NCBI RefSeq assembly: GCF_022763245.1
Contig: NZ_JALEGV010000012.1
Location: forward strand, 186,001 to 250,000
Source of the DNA: Oricola sp.
Lineage (GTDB): Bacteria; Pseudomonadota; Alphaproteobacteria; Rhizobiales; Rhizobiaceae
Direction of reading: 5' to 3'
DNA: 64,000 nucleotides
Below, one piece after another: positions 36,182 to 44,314 of the stretch (position 1 is the stretch's first letter; each line of letters starts with the position of its first letter). A program made the position numbers and the translations under genes. Below the pieces are notes generated by a model. That model ran no database searches and had not been told where the DNA came from. It saw only the letters and a program-made list of their open reading frames with translations.

Positions 36182-36625
36182 ATGCGCATCCTGATTGCCG
36201 TACTGATTGCGATATCCGCCTTTTCGCTCGCCCTGGGCATCACTCAACCGCTCCTGCGGTTCGAGCACCTTGTCTTCTTCTCAAGAACACCGTCGCTGAT
36301 CGAGATGGTCGGCCAGTTATGGACATCCGGCGACGCCCTGCTGGCAGGTGTGGTGGCCCTCTTCTCCATCGTCTTTCCTGCCGGCAAGATCCTGGCCGCC
36401 CAGGTCGTGATGACAGGCACCGACGGCAACCCGCGCATGCGCGCGCGCATGCACCGGCTTCTCGGCCTTGTCTCGAAATGGTCCATGATGGACGTTTTGG
36501 TGGTGGCGCTGGTGATCGTCGCCGCCAAGACCTCGGGCCTCGCAGACGCCTTCACTCAGCCCGGTCTCTGGTTCTACGCCACGTCGGTCGTCACGGCGGC
36601 TGTCGCCACAGCGCTGATCAGGTAA
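36182..36625 (+). CDS. Paraquat-inducible protein A-like membrane protein
   Basis: 147 aa with four predicted transmembrane helices: the N-terminal ILIAVLIAISAFSLALGI, about residues 55-75, 97-117 and 125-145. The motifs DALLAGVVALFSIVFPAGKI and SMMDVLVVALVIVAAK are typical of the PqiA family core. Full PqiA proteins contain two such modules and zinc-ribbon Cys motifs. This is a single module without them. It is probably an inner-membrane protein linked to envelope lipid transport or stress. ATG 36182 was preferred over a GTG 9 bp upstream. Confidence 0.75.
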   Translation: MRILIAVLIAISAFSLALGITQPLLRFEHLVFFSRTPSLIEMVGQLWTSGDALLAGVVALFSIVFPAGKILAAQVVMTGTDGNPRMRARMHRLLGLVSKWSMMDVLVVALVIVAAKTSGLADAFTQPGLWFYATSVVTAAVATALIR

Positions 36626-36801
36626 ACGCGGGCAGCAACACCCTCACCTTCAAGGGGGCACGTCGCCAGAGCGGCACCGACCCTGCCCTTCATTCATCAA
36701 GGCAAGTCGGATCCTGAAGGCGAAACGCGATCGCTCCTCAGACCCCGCCAGTCGGCAAGGTCTGTTGGGCCGGCTGACGCCGGAGGAACGGGCGCGGCCC
36801 G

Positions 36802-37077
36802 TCAGTGGCGATATTGCTGGATTCGCGTGGTACGCAGGCCGGCGAGACCATGCTGATCGATCGAAGCCTGCCAGGAGAGGTATTCTTCAACCGTCAGCGT
36901 GTAACGCTGACAGGCTTCTTCAAGGCTGAGAAGTCCGCCGCGTACGGCGGCAACAACTTCAGCCTTTCGGCGAATGACCCAGCGCCGCGTGGAAGCGGGT
37001 GGCAGGTCATTGATCGTGAGAGGGCTACCATCGGGCCCGATCACATATTTGACGCGTGGTCGAATCTGGTCGGTCAT
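36802..37077 (-). CDS. sciP: CtrA inhibitor SciP (DUF1153)
   Basis: 91 aa, matching the ~90-aa SciP family. The start at 37077 gives MTDQIRPRVKYVIGPDGSPLTINDLP, and the HTH-like core is RRWVIRRKAEVVAAVRGGLLSLEEACQRYTLTVEEYLSWQ. SciP binds DNA-bound CtrA and blocks recruitment of RNA polymerase, restricting CtrA activity in the cell cycle. A CtrA-box-like sequence lies 55-69 bp upstream. The 176 bp between this gene and the PqiA-like gene hold nothing recognisable. Confidence 0.92.
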   Translation of the reverse strand: MTDQIRPRVKYVIGPDGSPLTINDLPPASTRRWVIRRKAEVVAAVRGGLLSLEEACQRYTLTVEEYLSWQASIDQHGLAGLRTTRIQQYRH

Positions 37078-37131
37078 TGCACTCACTACACACTCAAGGA
37101 CCTTCAACATCGCCACATTACGGCCACAGCT

Positions 37132-37146
37132 TTAAAAAACACCTAA
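37132..37146 (-). promoter_or_regulatory. CtrA-box-like site upstream of sciP
   Basis: On the minus strand, TTAG-N7-TTAA has one mismatch to the CtrA consensus and lies 55 bp upstream of the sciP ATG. CtrA activation of sciP is established in Caulobacter. Confidence 0.4.
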
Positions 37147-37261
37147 AGAGATGGTAGGCATTTGGTAATAACCGGACCCTCCCCACCTTGGGGGACTGCG
37201 CGTCAGACCTGCCGCTGGAAGAATGCGGCCTTCACCGCTATATGCAGCGCGAAACCGTGAA

Positions 37262-38455
37262 ATGAATGCCATGAACTCGCTCGATATCGACAAGAAGCCG
37301 GAAGACACGCGCGTGGTAGTTGCCATGTCGGGAGGCGTGGATTCGTCTGTCGTCGCCGGCCTGCTGCATGCCGAGGGCTATGAGGTGATCGGCATCACGC
37401 TGCAGCTCTACGACCATGGCGAGGCCGTGCGGAAGACAGGCTCGTGCTGCGCCGGCCAGGATATCGACGATGCGCGCCGGGTCTGCGAAACGCTCGGCAT
37501 CCCGCATTACGTGCTCGACTATGAGAGCCGTTTCCGCGAGGCAGTGATCGACAATTTCGCCGATTCCTACCTTGCCGGCGAAACGCCGATCCCTTGTGTG
37601 GCCTGCAACCAGACGGTCAAGTTCGCCGACCTCCTGAAGACTGCGCGCGATCTAGACGCCGACGTGCTGGCGACCGGTCACTACATCCATTCGCGCCAAG
37701 TCGGCCCACACCGCGCCCTTTTCCGACCGGTCGATGCCGATCGCGACCAGAGCTACTTCCTGTTCGCGACGACGCAGGAGCAGGTCGATTTCCTGCGCTT
37801 TCCGCTCGGCGAAATGACCAAGGACGAAACCCGCCGGCGCGCTGTCGAGATGGGCCTTGCAGTGGCCGACAAGCCCGACAGCCAGGACATCTGTTTCGTG
37901 CCCAACGGCAACTATGCCGACGTCATCACCAGGCTGCGCCCGAACGCGGCGCTCGCCGGCGACATCGTGCATGTCGATGGCCGCGTGCTGGGACGGCATG
38001 AGGGTATCCTGCGCTACACGGTCGGCCAGCGCAAAGGCCTCGGCGTGGCAACCGGCGAACCGCTCTATGTCGTGAAGCTTGATGCGCGGATGCGTCGTGT
38101 CATTGTCGGTCCGCGCGAGGCGCTGGAGACCCGCATCGTGCATCTGCGTGACGTGAACTGGCTGGGCGAGACGCCGCTTGGTGCCATCCCGGCAGAGGGG
38201 ACTGACGTGCTCGCACGGGTCCGCTCCACCCGCCCCCCGGCCCCGGCGCGTCTCTACCACGAAGATGGGCAGGTCAGCGTCCGGCTCGTCGGAGGCGAGA
38301 CCGGCGTGGCGCCCGGACAGGCCTGCGTGCTCTATGACGGTGAAGGCGCTGGCGCGCGCGTGCTCGGCGGCGGCTTCATCGACCGCACCGAAAAGTCGCC
38401 TGAGGCCGAGCGCATGCTCGAAGCACTGGATACCGTGCTCGCCGAAGCCGGCTGA
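37262..38455 (+). CDS. mnmA: tRNA 2-thiouridine(34) synthase MnmA
   Basis: 397 aa. PP-loop motif [16 protein letters not shown] near the N-terminus. The catalytic cysteines lie in [16 protein letters not shown] and [17 protein letters not shown] and HYTVGQRKG-like motifs ([16 protein letters not shown]) are also present. It adenylates and thiolates U34 of tRNA-Lys, -Glu and -Gln. Either ATG at 37262 or 37271 may be used. It converges on the aminotransferase gene 6 bp downstream. Confidence 0.96.
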   Translation: MNAMNSLDIDKKPEDTRVVVAMSGGVDSSVVAGLLHAEGYEVIGITLQLYDHGEAVRKTGSCCAGQDIDDARRVCETLGIPHYVLDYESRFREAVIDNFADSYLAGETPIPCVACNQTVKFADLLKTARDLDADVLATGHYIHSRQVGPHRALFRPVDADRDQSYFLFATTQEQVDFLRFPLGEMTKDETRRRAVEMGLAVADKPDSQDICFVPNGNYADVITRLRPNAALAGDIVHVDGRVLGRHEGILRYTVGQRKGLGVATGEPLYVVKLDARMRRVIVGPREALETRIVHLRDVNWLGETPLGAIPAEGTDVLARVRSTRPPAPARLYHEDGQVSVRLVGGETGVAPGQACVLYDGEGAGARVLGGGFIDRTEKSPEAERMLEALDTVLAEAG

Positions 38456-38461
38456 GGCCGA

Positions 38462-39607
38462 TCACTCAGCTGCGGCACGTCGCTCCGGGCTGTTCATCAC
38501 GAAATCGCGAATCTCGCCGATGACGCGATCCTGATCGTCGTCCGACAGGTAGGCGTGCATCGGAAGGCACAGGATGGATCCCGGCTTCGAATCGGTGACC
38601 GGCAAACCGCCAGGCGCGACCGGGTAATGCTCATAGGCGACCTGCCGGTGCAACGGCTTGACGTAGTAGACGACCGACGGGATGCCCTGCGACTTCAGAT
38701 GCGCCTGCAACTGGTCGCGCTCCGGGAGTTCGATCGCATATTGCGCCCAGGCCGACCGCGCGCCGGCGGGGTTCGCGGCCGCGACGATCACGTCGCCCAG
38801 CCCCTCGTGATAACGCGCCGCGACGCGCTGGCGCGCTTCCATCTCATCCTCGAGGATTGCCAGCTTCTCGATGAGGATTGCGGCCTGGATCGTGTCGAGC
38901 CGGGACGTCAGCCCGATGCGCACATTGTCGTACTGGCTGGACCCCTTGCCGTGAAATGCGACCGACCGCATCACGTCGGCAAGCTCGTCGTCATCTGTCA
39001 TCACAGCGCCGCCATCCCCGTAGCAGCCGAGGGGCTTGGCAGGATAGAAACTCGTCGAGGCGACTTCGCCGAAGCTGCCGCAGCGCCTGTTGTCCGACTC
39101 GCCGCCGATCGATTGCGCCGCATCGGAAATCACCAGCAGACCGTGCTGCGCGGCGACCCGATTGATCGACGCATAATCGGCAGCAAGGCCGAACAAATCG
39201 ACCGGAATGACCGCCTTCGCCTGCAACCGTCCTTCGGCCTCGATCATCGCGATCGCCGCCTTCAGCGACTGTGCATCCATATTGTAGGTTACGGGGTCGA
39301 TATCGACGAAGACCGGCTCGGCGCCCAGCAGAGCGACGACCTCGGCCGTCGCGGCAAAGGTGAAGCTCGGCACGAAGACCGCGTCACCCGGGCCGATGCC
39401 CTTGGCCATCAGGGGAATTTGCAACGCATCGGTACCGCTGGCGCAACCGATCACGTGCTTCACGCCGACATAATCCGCCAACTGACGCTCGAATTCGCCG
39501 ACCTGCGGGCCCAGGATATAGGCGCCGCTGGAGACAACATCTTCGATCGCTTTCTGGATACGGCCTTCGATACGAGCGCGCTGTGCGCCGAGATCAATGA
39601 ATTGCAT
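38462..39607 (-). CDS. DegT/DnrJ/EryC1/StrS nucleotide-sugar aminotransferase
   Basis: 381 aa PLP enzyme. FIDLGAQRARIEGRIQKAIEDV leads into GCASGTDALQIPLMA (phosphate-binding). SDAAQSIGGE provides the PLP-contacting Asp, and TSFYPAKPLGCYGDGGAVMTD the Schiff-base Lys. It transfers an amino group to a nucleotide-linked keto-sugar used in polysaccharide or lipid A-type glycan synthesis. The downstream gene on the same strand (39760-40716) encodes a sugar dehydrogenase. The pair resembles the WlbA/WlbC steps to 2,3-diamino sugars, although the exact sugar is not certain. Confidence 0.92.
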   Translation of the reverse strand: MQFIDLGAQRARIEGRIQKAIEDVVSSGAYILGPQVGEFERQLADYVGVKHVIGCASGTDALQIPLMAKGIGPGDAVFVPSFTFAATAEVVALLGAEPVFVDIDPVTYNMDAQSLKAAIAMIEAEGRLQAKAVIPVDLFGLAADYASINRVAAQHGLLVISDAAQSIGGESDNRRCGSFGEVASTSFYPAKPLGCYGDGGAVMTDDDELADVMRSVAFHGKGSSQYDNVRIGLTSRLDTIQAAILIEKLAILEDEMEARQRVAARYHEGLGDVIVAAANPAGARSAWAQYAIELPERDQLQAHLKSQGIPSVVYYVKPLHRQVAYEHYPVAPGGLPVTDSKPGSILCLPMHAYLSDDDQDRVIGEIRDFVMNSPERRAAAE

Positions 39608-39759
39608 CAATTCCCCACTTCGGCGCCGCTGCTCATGTCATGCGAACGACGCACCTCTTGCCCCTTTCGCCGCTTATCGCGGATTCGGGGCAACCGTAAA
39701 GGCCGCGGATCATCAATACCTCGGACCGTTTGTAACGACCGGTGAACAAGCCCCGCCCG

Positions 39760-40716
39760 TCAGGCGCCGGCCTGTTCAAGCACCCGCAGGACGGCCACGC
39801 CCTGCCGGCCGTCGGTCAATGGCGTTTCACCGCTTTCGATGCACGCAATGAAATGCGCCAGCTCGTCGGTGAGCGCCATGTTGGGCGTCAAGTCTGCGTA
39901 TTCCGGCTCGCTCAAGGAGAAATCCCAATTCGTCCCGTTCGGATCGATCGTGTGGCGGAACAGAGCGAGCTTGCGCGGCCAGTCGGCCAGGTCGTCCCAG
40001 ACCGCCATGCCTTTCGATCCGATCACCGTGAAGCGGCGTTCCCGATAGGGGCTGTGGCGCGACACATGCACATGCGCCCCCAGCCCGCCGGCAAAATCGA
40101 GATGCACATGCGCAAGGTCAGTCGTGCCGATCGACACCCCACGGCGCTCGCCGCGCACGCGTTCGGGTTCGCCCCTGGCGAGCGTTAGAATCAGCGAGAG
40201 ATCGTGCGGGGCCAGGTCCCAGAGCGCGTCGAAGCGGGCATGGAACTTGCCGAAGCCGAGACGATGGCTCTGCACGTAACGAATGTCACCGAGCTCACCG
40301 GCCGCGATCCGCTCCGCAAGCGTCACGAACGCGTTGTGATAGCGAAGGATGTGGCCGGTCATCAGGATACGGCCGACCGTCGCGGCCTCTTCGACCACAT
40401 TCGCGCCGTCGGTCGAAGACAGCGACAGCGGCTTCTCGACGAAGACATGCTTGCCGTCCGCAATGGCGCGAAGCGCGAACTCGGCATGAAGATGAGCCGG
40501 CAGCGCCAGTACGACCGCATCTACGTCAGCATCGGCAAAGACCGCATCGGGTGCAACGGCCTTGGCGCCGAACGGCTGGGCCAACGTTTCCGCACGTTCG
40601 AGATTGACGTCGGCGACGGCATGCAACGCGCCCATCTCGCCCAGCGTGCGCACATGGTTGGCGCCCCAATAACCGCAGCCGATCACTGCGAGTCTCGGGC
40701 CTTTTGTGTCGTTCAT
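39760..40716 (-). CDS. Gfo/Idh/MocA-family sugar dehydrogenase
   Basis: 318 aa. An N-terminal Rossmann domain (RLAVIGCGYWGANHVRTLGEMG) and the family signature VFVEKPLSLSS with catalytic Lys are followed by a C-terminal substrate domain containing DLAPHDLSLIL. It is an NAD(P)-dependent oxidoreductase, probably acting on a UDP-sugar before transamination by the neighbouring DegT-type enzyme. The start at 40716 was chosen over a longer frame, because the residues upstream do not fit the family. Confidence 0.9.
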   Translation of the reverse strand: MNDTKGPRLAVIGCGYWGANHVRTLGEMGALHAVADVNLERAETLAQPFGAKAVAPDAVFADADVDAVVLALPAHLHAEFALRAIADGKHVFVEKPLSLSSTDGANVVEEAATVGRILMTGHILRYHNAFVTLAERIAAGELGDIRYVQSHRLGFGKFHARFDALWDLAPHDLSLILTLARGEPERVRGERRGVSIGTTDLAHVHLDFAGGLGAHVHVSRHSPYRERRFTVIGSKGMAVWDDLADWPRKLALFRHTIDPNGTNWDFSLSEPEYADLTPNMALTDELAHFIACIESGETPLTDGRQGVAVLRVLEQAGA

Positions 40717-40804
40717 GATCCTGTCCGGCGGGAAAGAGGTTTGCGTGCGCGCGTTTAATCGTTTTTGACGGCTCGAAACAAGACGCCATTCGCCGCATCC
40801 CCGC

Positions 40805-40834
40805 TTGACAGGCAAAACATCGACACCTTATATC
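40805..40834 (+). promoter_or_regulatory. Strong promoter of the tRNA-Met gene
   Basis: A perfect TTGACA (40805-40810) is followed after 17-18 bp by TTATATC (40828-40834), about 29 bp before the tRNA. This is the best sigma-70-type promoter seen in the window. Confidence 0.75.
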
Positions 40835-40862
40835 CGCCCGGCTTGCGCGGCCTTGCCGCCGT

Positions 40863-40939
40863 GGCGGAGTAGCTCAGTCGGTTAGAGCAGCGGAATCATA
40901 ATCCGCGTGTCGGGGGTTCAAGTCCCTCCTCCGCTACCA
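40863..40939 (+). tRNA. tRNA-Met (CAU, elongator)
   Basis: 77 nt including an encoded CCA. The acceptor arm GGCGGAG pairs with CTCCGCT (G-U at the first pair). The D-loop is AGCTCAGTCGGTTAGAGC. The anticodon stem GCGGA/TCCGC holds CAT, and the T-arm is GGGGGTTCAAGTCCCTC. The G1-U pair and the stem sequence match elongator tRNA-Met of alphaproteobacteria rather than the initiator (no GGG/CCC anticodon stem) or tRNA-Ile2. A strong promoter lies upstream. Confidence 0.95.
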
Positions 40940-41148
40940 TCTACCCCAAAAACTCCATTCTCCACGACAGTCTATTCAAGAATCCGCCAGACGTGCGCGT
41001 AGGGCGTGTACGTCAGTGCCGGCGATATTCTGCAGTCGCCACCTCTGCAGGCCCCCTAGTCGCAACGGACGATGCTCGACACACGGCATTCATCGAAAGC
41101 TCGCGTCGACAGGGAGCAACTGAGTGGCGAACGGTGAACCGTCGGATC

Positions 41149-42333
41149 ATGAATGAGCGACGGGTGGCGCTGCTTGGCGGCATGCTGGCGAGCATCGGTC
41201 CCCTGGCGCTTGCACTTTACACGCCGGCCATGCCGATGATCGCCGAGGCCTTCGACGCGAACGAGGCCACAGTCAAGGGAACGCTTTCGATCTATTTCGC
41301 GGGATATGCCGGCGCGCAATTACTGGGCGGCCCGTTGTCGGACCGGTTCGGCCGAAAGCCCGTCGCCCAGGCTTTTCTGCTGATTTTCATCGCCGGCTCG
41401 ATCGGCACGTTGCTGGCGTCCACGATCGATATCCTGATCTGGTCCCGTCTGCTGCAGGGGATCGGCGCCGCCTCCGGAATGGTCATCGCGCGGGCGATCG
41501 TGCGCGACCTCTTCACCGGAGACAGCTCGGCCCGTGTGTTGAACATCACCAGTATCGTGCTCGGAGCGGGGCCGATGGTCGCGCCCGCCATCGGCGGCGG
41601 CTCGATCGTGCTGGCCGGCTGGCAGGCCCCTTTCGTGCTGATGTTCCTGTTGGGGATCGCCTCGATGGTGATCGTTCACTTCAAGCTTCTGGAGACCCGA
41701 CCGGAAGGCCTCGACGAAGCGGGCCTGTCGATGATCGTGAAGGATTACGGGGCCATCCTGCGCCACCGCGAATTCCTGTGGTCGGCCCTGACCGTCTCGG
41801 GAGCGGTCGCGACCTTCTATGCGCAGTCCACGGTTCTGTCCTTCATCATCATGGGCCAGCTCGGCTACGATGCCGCGCAATTCGGACTGTTCATGCTGTT
41901 CGTGTCCGGCGGGTATTTCCTGGGCGCCATCCTGGTGCGCGTGCTCATTCCACGCTTCGGCGCTTTTCGCCTGGTGCCGTTCGGCCTGTCTCTGCTGGTC
42001 GCCAGCGCTCTCTGCATGGCGGTGCTTCTGACGACCACATCGCCGCGGCTGTCCAGCGTGCTTGTGCCGGTGACGACGATGATCTTCGCGAATGCCTTCG
42101 TCCTGCCGGGCATGTACACGGCCTGTCTCTCGCCCTTCGCCAAGCAGGCCGGCGCAGCCGCGGCGATGAGCGGCTTCATGACGATGGGCCTCGGCCTGCT
42201 CGCCTCGCTCTTCATCAGCCTTGTCGCCGATCCGTCCCTGGGTCTCGCTGCCGTCGATGTCGCGATGGTGAGCCTTGCCGCCGGATGCTACCTCCTGTGG
42301 CGCCGTTCCTCCCCGGATGGCAGGACGGCATGA
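41149..42333 (+). CDS. MFS drug/metabolite transporter, Bcr/CflA type
   Basis: 394 aa with 12 predicted transmembrane helices. Motifs typical of the 12-TM drug:H+ antiporter Bcr/CflA subgroup are ALYTPAMPMIAEAF in TM1, GGPLSDRFGRKPV in loop 2-3, SRLLQGIGAASGMVIARAIVRD in TM4 and GAGPMVAPAIGG in TM5 (antiporter motif C). It probably exports a small organic compound. It is the first gene after the tRNA and is followed 82 bp downstream by the TIM-barrel isomerase gene. ATG 41149 was chosen because the long upstream extension does not fit the family. Confidence 0.9.
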   Translation: MNERRVALLGGMLASIGPLALALYTPAMPMIAEAFDANEATVKGTLSIYFAGYAGAQLLGGPLSDRFGRKPVAQAFLLIFIAGSIGTLLASTIDILIWSRLLQGIGAASGMVIARAIVRDLFTGDSSARVLNITSIVLGAGPMVAPAIGGGSIVLAGWQAPFVLMFLLGIASMVIVHFKLLETRPEGLDEAGLSMIVKDYGAILRHREFLWSALTVSGAVATFYAQSTVLSFIIMGQLGYDAAQFGLFMLFVSGGYFLGAILVRVLIPRFGAFRLVPFGLSLLVASALCMAVLLTTTSPRLSSVLVPVTTMIFANAFVLPGMYTACLSPFAKQAGAAAAMSGFMTMGLGLLASLFISLVADPSLGLAAVDVAMVSLAAGCYLLWRRSSPDGRTA

Positions 42334-42415
42334 CGACCGGCGTCCATCGGCCCTCCGACAACACCGGAAACGCCCGCTCTCACACTACGGCGAGCAACCG
42401 AAAGGGACCAAGACC

Positions 42416-43279
42416 ATGACGATCCATCGGGACCTTATCTGCAGCTCCCATACGATCAGCGGCGTGATGCCGGGTGGGCCGGTCCCGGCACGGCACGGGT
42501 TCGAGGAGCGTGTCGCGGCCTGCGCGGCGGCCGGTTACACCGGAATGTGCCTGCATTTCAGGGACTATCGCGCCCTGAAGGAGGCCGGCCACAAGGACGA
42601 GGATCTGCGCGAGGTGCTCCAGCGTCATGGCATGCGACATGTCTCGCTCGAATTCCTGGTCGACTGGTTTCTCGACGGGACGGACTCCGAACAGGCCCGC
42701 GCCGACGAAGCTACCCTGCACGCCGCGGCGCGGGCCTATGGCGCGGACAGCTTCAACATCGGCTCCGACTTCCAGGGACGCGGCATTCCCCGCGCCGTCA
42801 TGAAGGAACGCCTCGCCGGGCTCTGCCGGCGAGCGGGCAACGCCGGCTTGAAGGTCGCCCTGGAAATCGTGCCGTGGAGCGACGTGCCAGACGTTGAAAC
42901 TGCCCTCGACATGATCGACGGCATCGACAATGCCGGCCTCGTCGTCGATTCCTGGCACATCTTTCGCGGCGGCGTGCCGCTGAGCGAGGTGGAGCGAATT
43001 CCGGGCGACCGTATCTTCTGCGTTCAGGTCAACGACGCCGAGGAGACTGTGCATGGAGCCCTGTCGGAAGACACGACACGCCGCAAACCCTGCGGCGAAG
43101 GGGTCTTCGACCTCGACGCCTTTCTCGACAGTCTCAACCGGGCCGGCGCGGACGTGCCCGTCAGTGTCGAGATCATTTCCCCGCAATTCGCCGCCCTCGA
43201 CGTGGAGAGCGCGGCGCGCGGTTCGATTGCCGGCGCACGCCGTCTGGTCGAGCGGCACGCGGCGCGGACGTCATCGTAG
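42416..43279 (+). CDS. Xylose-isomerase-like TIM-barrel protein
   Basis: 287 aa. The ATG at 42416 is preceded by AAAGGGA. Barrel motifs are VSLEFLVDWFLDG, SFNIGSDFQGRGI, KVALEIVPWSDVPDVETALDMID, LVVDSWHIFRGG (metal-binding Asp/His) and FCVQVNDAEE. This fits the AP_endonuc_2 sugar-phosphate isomerase/epimerase superfamily (IolE/hydroxypyruvate isomerase-like). The reaction is unknown. In this setting it may isomerise or hydrolyse a ring intermediate of the catabolic pathway. Confidence 0.85.
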   Translation: MTIHRDLICSSHTISGVMPGGPVPARHGFEERVAACAAAGYTGMCLHFRDYRALKEAGHKDEDLREVLQRHGMRHVSLEFLVDWFLDGTDSEQARADEATLHAAARAYGADSFNIGSDFQGRGIPRAVMKERLAGLCRRAGNAGLKVALEIVPWSDVPDVETALDMIDGIDNAGLVVDSWHIFRGGVPLSEVERIPGDRIFCVQVNDAEETVHGALSEDTTRRKPCGEGVFDLDAFLDSLNRAGADVPVSVEIISPQFAALDVESAARGSIAGARRLVERHAARTSS

Positions 43280-43394
43280 TCCGTTCAGCCGATGCATTGC
43301 GGTTGAAGATCGCGAAGCTGTCGTGACAATCTGAAGCCCGCCTCGACAAACGGCAGGCGGAAGCCCGAAACAGGCCGAGACATCCGGAGGAGGC

Positions 43395-44273
43395 ATGCTC
43401 AGCGAAATCATCATCATCGTCGTGCGCGGGATCGCCATTGGGTCGATTTTCGCGATGATCGCGATGAGTTTCAACATCGTGCATGGAGCCACGGGCATTC
43501 TCAACTTCGCCCAGGGAAACATGCTCGTGCTCGGCGGCTATGCCGCGTTCTTCCTGGCCAACAATGTCGGCATCGGCTGGTGGCTTGCCATGCTCGTCGT
43601 GACGGGCGTCCTCGTCGCGGTCGTGCTCGCCTTCCAGGGGTGGATCACGCTGTTGCCGCTGAGATCCTCGGTGGAACAGGATTCATGGATCATCTCCACC
43701 GTGGCGGTCTCGGTGATCGTCGGGGCGATCCTGCTGATCACGCAGGGGCCTTTCGCCTATTCCGTCCAGGCGGTCGTGCCCCCGTTCCGCATCCTCGGTG
43801 TCCGAACGCCGGGCGCATACGGACTGGCGATCGTGTGCATGCTGTTCTGGTTCTTCGCGATGCGGATATTCCTGCGCAAGAGCTTCCTCGGCCTGGCGAT
43901 CAGCGCCCTGTCGCAGGACTTTGACGCTGCCCGCGCGGCGGGACTTCCGGTGCGCAGGCTTCAACTCGTCGCATTCGCGATCTCCGGCCTGATGATCGGC
44001 ACCGCCGGGTTCCTCGTCGCACCGGTGATCTCGGTCAGTTCCGACGCGGGTCTCCGCTATGTGCTGAACGGCTTCGTCGCGGCCGTCGTCGGCGGGATCG
44101 GCAGCAATCTCGGGACGCTGATCGGCGGGCCACTCGTCGGCGTGATCACCATGCTGACCGCCTACCGCATCGGCGGGGCCTATCAGGATCTCGCTTCCCT
44201 GGCCGTCCTGGTCGCAATCCTGATGGTCCGGCCGCAAGGCCTGTTCGGCCGCACTTCGGCGAGGCGCGTGTAA
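43395..44273 (+). CDS. LivH-type ABC transporter permease
   Basis: 292 aa, about eight transmembrane helices, strong GGAGGAGG ribosome site. The signature GASAFNIVHGATGILNFAQGNMLVLGGYAAF region and the EAA-like loop (GLAISALSQDFDAARAAGLPVRRLQLVAFAISGLMIGTAGFLVAP) identify the LivH permease of the branched-chain amino acid/amide/urea (HAAT) ABC family. It is the first gene of a transporter operon with LivMG and LivF. The neighbouring acyl-CoA genes suggest the ligand is an organic acid rather than leucine. Confidence 0.92.
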   Translation: MLSEIIIIVVRGIAIGSIFAMIAMSFNIVHGATGILNFAQGNMLVLGGYAAFFLANNVGIGWWLAMLVVTGVLVAVVLAFQGWITLLPLRSSVEQDSWIISTVAVSVIVGAILLITQGPFAYSVQAVVPPFRILGVRTPGAYGLAIVCMLFWFFAMRIFLRKSFLGLAISALSQDFDAARAAGLPVRRLQLVAFAISGLMIGTAGFLVAPVISVSSDAGLRYVLNGFVAAVVGGIGSNLGTLIGGPLVGVITMLTAYRIGGAYQDLASLAVLVAILMVRPQGLFGRTSARRV

Positions 44274-44314
44274 CCGTGGCAACGTCAGAAACGATAACGG
44301 CGTCGGGAGCAGCC

